Below, in pieces: positions 6,337 through 10,914 of a stretch of 10,914 nucleotides of DNA. Location of the stretch: assembly GCA_041581055.1 (NCBI GenBank), contig JBFGCT010000139.1, positions 1 to 10,914 on the forward strand, given 5' to 3'. The notes below the pieces were generated by a model. That model had not been told where the DNA came from. It ran no database searches and saw nothing but the letters and a program-made list of their open reading frames with translations. The translations under genes and the position numbers were made by a program. Position 1 is the first letter of the stretch. Every line of letters begins with the position of its first letter. Source of the DNA: JBFGCT01 sp041581055 (GTDB lineage: Bacteria > Actinomycetota > Acidimicrobiia > Acidimicrobiales > Ilumatobacteraceae).

Positions 6337-6470
6337 GCGTGGTGACACAGGCGTGGTGGCGTGGTGGCGTGGTGTGCGCGTGGTGTGCGCGTGGTAGGCG
6401 TGGTAGGCGTGGTAGGCGTGGTAGTCAAGGCGTGGTAGTCAATCAGGCGTGGTAGTCGGCGTCGTAGTCG
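6337..6470. repeat. Irregular GCGTGGT repeat array
   Basis: Eleven exact copies of GCGTGGT start at 6337, 6351, 6359, 6367, 6378, 6389, 6398, 6407, 6416, 6430 and 6447, with a twelfth (GCGTCGT) at 6459. Unit lengths vary (14, 8, 8, 11, 11, 9, 9, 9, 14, 17, 12 nt), and neighbouring units share sub-types (three GCGTGGTAG, two GCGTGGTGTGC). The right end overlaps the 3' end of the broken frame at 6443-6630, whose last codons (DYDADYHA) are themselves read from repeat units. The pattern fits replication slippage from a seed at that gene's 3' end. It is not CRISPR: units are too short and there are no spacers. Confidence 0.9.
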
Positions 6471-6630
6471 ATCTTGACGACTACGACGTCGGTGCCGGCG
6501 AGGTGAGCCTTGATCGGGTAGACGACTTCGTCGTCGAAGGCGCACAGGAATGCTTCGTGTCCTTCGTCGCCGCATGCGCTGACGGTGACCCGTTCGACGA
6601 GGTCGTCGACGATTCTGGCTCGCAGGTCAT
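6443..6630 (-). pseudogene. Broken small gene downstream of the primase-helicase
   Basis: The ATG at 6630-6628 overlaps the helicase stop (ATGA), but its own frame is not protein-like and soon stops. One base out of register, a clearly coding frame with G/C-rich third positions runs to TGA 6445-6443. It reads as residues DDLRARIVDDLVERVTVSAC, then CGDEGHEAFLCAFDDEVVYP, then AHLAGTDVVVVKIDYDAD. No ATG, GTG or TTG opens this frame near the helicase end. A single-base deletion just after the ATG would explain all of this. The sequence resembles, from memory, small actinobacterial proteins often labelled calcium-binding, which continue for another 30-50 residues; here the frame ends inside the GCGTGGT array, so the 3' end is probably lost too. 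Alternatives: a sequencing error, a C-terminal domain of the helicase after a frameshift, or a rare start codon. Confidence 0.55.
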
Positions 6631-9005
6631 CTTGTCCAGTCGCCGTTGCGATGCGGTCGGGATCGCGTTCGTGACACGCGCGGCTTCGTGTCGAAGCCGA
6701 GCGTGGAGTAGGGGCGGAGTCGCTTGTTGTGCATGCGAGCGAGGACGGGGACGCGTTCGTCGACGTAGTCGTGCAGCTCGACGTCGTTCTTGCCGACGTG
6801 GGTGCGCAGGAGCCGGCCGACGTACTGGACGACGCGTCCTTTGAATGCAACCGGGAACGCAAGGAATAGGGTGTCGAGTTCGGGCCAGTCGAAGCCTTCG
6901 CCGATGTATGAACCGGTGGCGACGATTGCGATGCCTGCTCCGTCGTCACTGTCGATGGCGTCGGCGACGGTCTGTCGCGCCTCCTTCCCGAGGCCACCGC
7001 GCAGGACATGGGCCTCGGTGCCCATTTCCGCGAGGCGTTCGGTGATGGCGTCAATGTGTTGGGTTCGTTGGGTGAGCACCAGACACCTTCTGCCCTCGTT
7101 CACAGATGCGTGAATGTCGGTGCAGATCTGTCGTGTTCGGGTCTCGTCTTCGGCGAGCTCGCTGAAGATCGCTTGGATGCCCAAATCGTCGTTGGTCTCG
7201 AAGGACGTTGGATGGATGACGAGCTTGCGTTGGACCAACGCACTTTCGCCGATGTCGCTCGTGCGGATCTCGTGGCGGACGGGGCCGCACTGCAATGTGA
7301 TGATGTCCTCGAGTCCGTCGCGTCGGTACGGCGTGGCGGTCAGGCCAAGCCAGCGGCGGGTGGCGGCGTGGCGAACGGTCGACTCGAACGACACCGCGGG
7401 AACGTGGTGACACTCATCAACGACCACCAGCCCGTACGTGGCAAACAAGGCCTCAGGTTGATCGAGTCGGGCGACGCTTTGGATCATGGCGACGTCGACG
7501 AACCCTGACGGCTCGTTGTTCCCACCGCCGATCGTACCGATCTGGTCGGCTTCCAGTCCAAGGAACTCGATGAGCCGTGCTCGCCACTGCTCGAACAGCG
7601 GCTTTCGGTCCACGAGGACCAGCGTGCGTTGTCCGTGGTGGGCGATCAGCGCGGTCGCGAGCACGGTCTTGCCGGCGCCAGGCGGTGCAACGATCACGCC
7701 GAGCTCGTGGTCCTTCGCGGCGTCGAATGCGACGCGTTGATGGGTACGGAGTGTGCCGTTGAACTCGAGGTCGATCGATTCCGGGACGGTTCGATTGTCC
7801 GTGAGATCCAGCTTGCTGCCGGCGTCGTCGACCAGCTGAGATATCGACGCAATGAGCCCGCGCGGGACCGACAACCAGTCGAGATCCTCCCGGTAGCAGC
7901 GGATGAACCGTGGTGTGTCCCAGGTGGAGAACCGAAGTCGTTCCTTCTCGTGGAATGCCGGGTTCGAGATCGAAGCGAGGTGCTTCAAGCCGGCCACCAT
8001 CGCCGGAGGGAGTCCGGATCGACGGATCGACAGCATCCCTCCGACTCGTGCTTCGATCACGGGTGGCGCGGGCGGTCCATCGATCTCAGTGAGTTCGGCG
8101 ATCGTGAGGTGTGGTCCGGTCTCCAGAGCGCGAACTGACTTCACGGTTGCATCGACGGCGTCGGCCGACATTCGGGCCACCGAAGAGAGAAATGCCCACT
8201 GGTCCGGCCACGGCGTCATCGTCGTCGGGTCGAGAAATACGGTCGAGCCGCGCCGGACACAGTCGGCGTGCAGCGGGAGGGCAATCAGATTCCCGAACGA
8301 ACCTCGTGGCATGAAGTCCTGTGAGGGGAAGAACCGATCGTAGCTTGCGAGGTCGAGCTGGGATCGCTTCGTCATCGCCTGGCGGAGCAGCGCCATGCCC
8401 ATCGCTCGGGCCGAGGTCGCGGGAACGGGCGACTCGAAGAAGACCCAGACGTGGGCACCATTCCCGGAGCGGGAGCGCTCGAGAACTGCCGGGACCTGTG
8501 TTGCATGGCAGGCGTCGAGGAGGGCGAGCGCGTCGAGTGCCCAGCCGTCACCGTCGAAGTCGCACGCCAACAGCGTGCACGTGTCGCCCGGGAGCAGCGG
8601 GTAGATCCCGATCGTCGCCTCGCCGCGCAGGTGCGACGCGAAGACGTCATCGGTCAATGGCATGTAGTCCCTGTTGCGCTTGTTCTTCGACGACCATCCA
8701 CCGCGCACAGCTGGCGACCATCCCGACTTGCCGTTCGACGGGTTCTCCCAGCGGTGTGCGTAGACGTCGGTCCGGCTACCGAACAAGGAGCGGAACAGCG
8801 CCAGCTTGTCGCTGGCCGTTGACGAGCGGTCGACATCGGCATGCCGGGCCGTCTGGCTGAACAGCGTCGGCTCCCACGACTGTTCGTGACCGCCCGGCGA
8901 ACGGACATCCAGGCCCAACAGTCCCCGCAGACGATCGAGTTCCGCTGACAGCTCGTGAATCTCGGTGATCAAGTCCTCGCGGGTCCGATCGGGGTCGTCG
9001 GCCAT
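6627..9005 (-). CDS. TOTE-type primase-helicase (AEP primase domain + SF2 DEAD/DEAH-like helicase)
   Basis: This 792-aa protein is built like the two-domain proteins of TOTE conflict systems. Residues 8-31 look like a short coiled coil (LITEIHELSAELDRLRG). Residues about 60-270 are an archaeo-eukaryotic primase domain with the hD-x-D motif ACDFDGDGW (148-155; Asp149, Asp151) and a GAHVW histidine (185). Residues about 415-760 are a superfamily 2 helicase: Walker A APPGAGKT (440-447), DECHH (530-534), LTATP (555-559) and motif VI QYVGRLLR (727-734). Such proteins are proposed to sense or prime on invading nucleic acid. ATG 9005 is preferred because AAAGG lies 9 nt upstream; an in-frame GTG at 9011 (3 nt from AAAGG) is less likely. 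It starts 12 nt after the TIR protein's stop, so the two form an operon. Base composition is visibly less GC-rich than the housekeeping genes. The last 20 residues are Arg-rich and may be a frameshifted tail. Confidence 0.88.
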   Translation of the reverse strand: MADDPDRTREDLITEIHELSAELDRLRGLLGLDVRSPGGHEQSWEPTLFSQTARHADVDRSSTASDKLALFRSLFGSRTDVYAHRWENPSNGKSGWSPAVRGGWSSKNKRNRDYMPLTDDVFASHLRGEATIGIYPLLPGDTCTLLACDFDGDGWALDALALLDACHATQVPAVLERSRSGNGAHVWVFFESPVPATSARAMGMALLRQAMTKRSQLDLASYDRFFPSQDFMPRGSFGNLIALPLHADCVRRGSTVFLDPTTMTPWPDQWAFLSSVARMSADAVDATVKSVRALETGPHLTIAELTEIDGPPAPPVIEARVGGMLSIRRSGLPPAMVAGLKHLASISNPAFHEKERLRFSTWDTPRFIRCYREDLDWLSVPRGLIASISQLVDDAGSKLDLTDNRTVPESIDLEFNGTLRTHQRVAFDAAKDHELGVIVAPPGAGKTVLATALIAHHGQRTLVLVDRKPLFEQWRARLIEFLGLEADQIGTIGGGNNEPSGFVDVAMIQSVARLDQPEALFATYGLVVVDECHHVPAVSFESTVRHAATRRWLGLTATPYRRDGLEDIITLQCGPVRHEIRTSDIGESALVQRKLVIHPTSFETNDDLGIQAIFSELAEDETRTRQICTDIHASVNEGRRCLVLTQRTQHIDAITERLAEMGTEAHVLRGGLGKEARQTVADAIDSDDGAGIAIVATGSYIGEGFDWPELDTLFLAFPVAFKGRVVQYVGRLLRTHVGKNDVELHDYVDERVPVLARMHNKRLRPYSTLGFDTKPRVSRTRSRPHRNGDWTR

Positions 9006-9017
9006 GCTCACCGGCCT

Positions 9018-10874
9018 TTACAGCATCGCGTCGAGTTGCTCGACGAGGTCGACGTAGACCTCCTCGCGGTCGGCCAGCCGCTTGTAGCTGGACAGCGGCT
9101 TCTTGGGATCGTTGGCGAACTGCAACTTACCGAGCCAGCCGCGGCGTGTAGTGGGGCGTACCATGATCGGGAAGAGGGTCACCTCGCCGCGATCGGCGGC
9201 TTCGCGGAAGGGCCGGAGCTCGTCGCTGGCGATGAAACGAGAGGCGCGGAACGAGGCGCTGACGAAGAGGATGGCGATCTCGCTGGTGGCGACCGCCCGG
9301 GCGATCTCGTCCCGCCACTTCAGCCCGGGGTCGAGCTTGCTGTCGTCCCAGATGGTGATCTTGCCGTCTCGCACCATGTCCGCACCTTCGAGGTGCTCCT
9401 TGAACTGTTCGAGGTACCGCCGGTCCTGGCTGCTGTAGCTGATGAAAGCCCGAGCGGGGCGAACGACCGAGCTGAGGCGCTCCGCCAGGAGACCGGCCAC
9501 CCGGGGGTCCTCGGCGTCGCCGGAGGGGTTGTCGATGTGCTCGGCGTCTCCCTTCCACCCGAGCAACGTGGTGAAGTCGTCGTCGTCCAGCGGGAGCACG
9601 ACGCTCCCCCTGTCGCGGAACAGGTTCTGACACCAGCTCATCATCTCGGCACGATCACCGCCGCGATAGGCGAGCAGGCCGAACGCCCCGACCCCGGTGC
9701 CGAACGGGTCGGCGAGCCCGGCGAGGTCGGCCCTCCTCAGTTTGCCGGCCGAGTTACGGCACTGCGTGACGACCTTCGTGACCGGGATCTGATAGCCGTC
9801 CCGTACGGACTGGAAGAAGCCCTTGCCTCGGTTGCGGGCGACGATGTCGTGGCCGTCGCCGCGTCGCGTCAACTCGAGCCGGCCGAGCTGCGACCCGAAA
9901 AGGAACTCGACCATCGCCCGCACGTGGGCCGCGTAGTCGTCGGCGTGGGCGGGGCCCGGCCGCTTCCGGGCCAGGCCCTCGATGAGGACCTTGCTGCGCT
10001 CGAACTGCTCGGGATCCGGGTGGCCGACGTCCAGCGGCTCCGAGACGGAGACCTCGGCCGGCTCTACGTTCTCCGGGTCGGGGATCTCGTCGTCGACGAC
10101 GCCGGCGGCGGCGATCGCCTCGGGCGTGATGACTCCGGCGAGCGGTGACGCCCCGCTCAGTCGCCGGTACAGCCGCACCTGGTTGCTGGCGTGGGAGGCG
10201 AAGCTCTCCACGTACTCGAACCCGGCGTCGGAGAGCAGGTCGTCGATCTCTGTGTACGTGAACTCCCGGTAGAACGTCTTGTGCTTGTTCGGCCGCCCGA
10301 CGAACCAGCCGTCTCCCACGCGGTATTCGGGCACCATCCGGCCCCGGTACGCCTGGTCGGCGCGGCGCTGCGTGTACCACAGCAGCGACCCGCCGGGGAG
10401 GAGCTTGTCGTGGCATTGCTGCAACACCAGGCGCCGCTCGGCGGGCACCGGCATCACGTTGGTGACGTTGATGAGCAGGGCGAGCCGATAGGCCGGGTCC
10501 GCGCGCTCGAACTCGTGCGGGTAGACCAGGCGATCGAAGTGGGTGCGGTGCGCCATCGCCTTGGCGAGGTTGTCGCGGGCCGGCTTCGAGTCCTTGAACA
10601 TCTGGTCGAACTCGACCGCGGTGGCCCGGTGGCCCTGATCCAGCAGGTAGAGGGTGTTGCGGAGTTTGCCCGCGCCGAAGTCGAGGATGCAGTCGTTCCT
10701 CTTGACGACCCCGGCCCTGTCGATCGCCCAGCGCAGCGCGGCGATCAGCTGCTTGCCCGGGGTGGCGTGCGGCGGCGCCGAGCCGGTGACGTCGATGACG
10801 ATCTGCTGATAGCGCGATTCGTCACCCTCCGACTCGACCCTCCGATTGAGTCGGTAGATGGGTGATTCCCACAT
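9018..10874 (-). CDS. Three-domain protein: SAM methyltransferase fold - restriction-endonuclease-like domain - TIR domain
   Basis: This is a 618-aa fusion. Residues about 40-225 form a class I SAM-dependent methyltransferase: motif I ILDFGAGK (63-70), acidic Glu88 in AVEFD, LLINVTNV (133-140) and LLPGGSLLW (158-166). It lacks NPPY or PC motifs, so DNA methylation is not indicated. An acidic, Pro-rich linker follows (about 240-290). Residues about 290-440 follow a restriction-endonuclease-like pattern: MVEFLFG, GHDIVARN (Asp343), a strand ending VTQCRN (369-374), GAFGLLAYRG and VVLPLDDDDF. Residues about 474-614 are a TIR domain (AFISYSSQDRRY, TIWDD, ILFVSASF) with presumed catalytic Glu552 in SDELRPF. 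TIR domains of this kind cleave NAD or make nucleotide signals. The nuclease E-x-K is replaced by Q-C-R. Start ATG 10874 is fixed by an in-frame TAG upstream; AGGAAGG lies too far upstream to be a good ribosome site. It is probably the first visible gene of a defence operon with the primase-helicase. Confidence 0.87.
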   Translation of the reverse strand: MWESPIYRLNRRVESEGDESRYQQIVIDVTGSAPPHATPGKQLIAALRWAIDRAGVVKRNDCILDFGAGKLRNTLYLLDQGHRATAVEFDQMFKDSKPARDNLAKAMAHRTHFDRLVYPHEFERADPAYRLALLINVTNVMPVPAERRLVLQQCHDKLLPGGSLLWYTQRRADQAYRGRMVPEYRVGDGWFVGRPNKHKTFYREFTYTEIDDLLSDAGFEYVESFASHASNQVRLYRRLSGASPLAGVITPEAIAAAGVVDDEIPDPENVEPAEVSVSEPLDVGHPDPEQFERSKVLIEGLARKRPGPAHADDYAAHVRAMVEFLFGSQLGRLELTRRGDGHDIVARNRGKGFFQSVRDGYQIPVTKVVTQCRNSAGKLRRADLAGLADPFGTGVGAFGLLAYRGGDRAEMMSWCQNLFRDRGSVVLPLDDDDFTTLLGWKGDAEHIDNPSGDAEDPRVAGLLAERLSSVVRPARAFISYSSQDRRYLEQFKEHLEGADMVRDGKITIWDDSKLDPGLKWRDEIARAVATSEIAILFVSASFRASRFIASDELRPFREAADRGEVTLFPIMVRPTTRRGWLGKLQFANDPKKPLSSYKRLADREEVYVDLVEQLDAML

Positions 10875-10901
10875 GGCAACTCGCGTCGAGCCGGACGCGC
10901 C

Positions 10902-10911
10902 TTCCTAGGAA
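10902..10911. promoter_or_regulatory. 10-bp palindrome upstream of the TIR-fusion gene
   Basis: TTCCTAGGAA is self-complementary and lies 27 nt before the ATG of the accessory operon, next to an A-rich stretch at the window edge. It could be an operator half or chance; the flanking sequence needed to judge is outside the window. Confidence 0.25.
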
Positions 10912-10914
10912 AAA

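Noticed and set aside
6337..6470. CRISPR array
   Set aside because: The repeat is only 7-9 nt, intervals are 1-10 nt and themselves repeated, and no spacer-like sequences or cas genes are present.
6620..6640. Programmed +1 frameshift joining the helicase to the downstream frame
   Set aside because: AGA-TGA-C has a weak-stop context, but the tRNA would have to re-pair on GAU, and there is no Shine-Dalgarno-like stimulator; a simple indel is more likely.
8955..10148. A 397-codon plus-strand open frame opposite the TIR fusion gene
   Set aside because: Its start lies inside the primase-helicase gene, its product has no recognisable motif, and the antisense frame encodes three coherent domains.
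6241..10914. Second copy of the tRNA-Ala 3' end (attachment site) inside the window
   Set aside because: Scanning for the T-arm and acceptor sequence found no second copy before the window ends.

Overview
The window is high-GC chromosomal DNA from an actinobacterium. The nadD / LCP-like / rsfS cluster, the class II DAHP synthase, several candidate TANNNT -10 boxes placed 7-8 nt before start codons (a leaderless pattern) and strong G/C third-position bias suggest the class Acidimicrobiia (Ilumatobacter-like). That placement is an inference from gene content; no marker gene settles it.

Left half, housekeeping. On the minus strand, reading right to left: a primary-like sigma-70 factor (2709-3536), a hairpin in the gap, a class II DAHP synthase (1198-2556, first step of the shikimate pathway), a beta-lactamase-fold serine hydrolase (339-1172) and the 5' part of an unrecognised gene that runs off the window (1-342) and overlaps the hydrolase stop by ATGA. 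Divergent from the sigma gene, on the plus strand, is a tightly overlapping operon: nadD (3818-4423), a membrane-anchored degenerate LCP/LytR_C protein (4420-5679) and rsfS (5676-6083). It is followed by tRNA-Ala(GGC) with its own promoter. The 281-nt divergent intergenic region holds promoter candidates for both directions, a CRP/FNR-like palindrome and a hairpin.

Right half, accessory. Immediately 3' of tRNA-Ala the character changes. First comes a 130-nt array of irregularly spaced GCGTGGT repeats, then a broken small reading frame (6443-6630), then a two-gene minus-strand operon. The promoter-proximal gene (9018-10874) encodes a three-part protein: an N-terminal class I SAM-dependent methyltransferase fold, a middle restriction-endonuclease-like domain whose E-x-K is replaced by Q-C-R, and a C-terminal TIR domain that keeps its presumed catalytic Glu. 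Twelve nt after it begins a primase-helicase of the TOTE conflict-system type (AEP primase domain plus SF2 helicase, 6627-9005).

This pair looks like an anti-phage or anti-mobile-element system. The primase-helicase would engage invading nucleic acid, and the TIR domain would act as an NAD-consuming or signal-producing effector. The combination of methyltransferase, dead nuclease fold and TIR on one chain beside a TOTE primase-helicase is the most interesting item here. Its function is inferred from domains only. The upstream end of the operon lies outside the window, so further partners may be missing.
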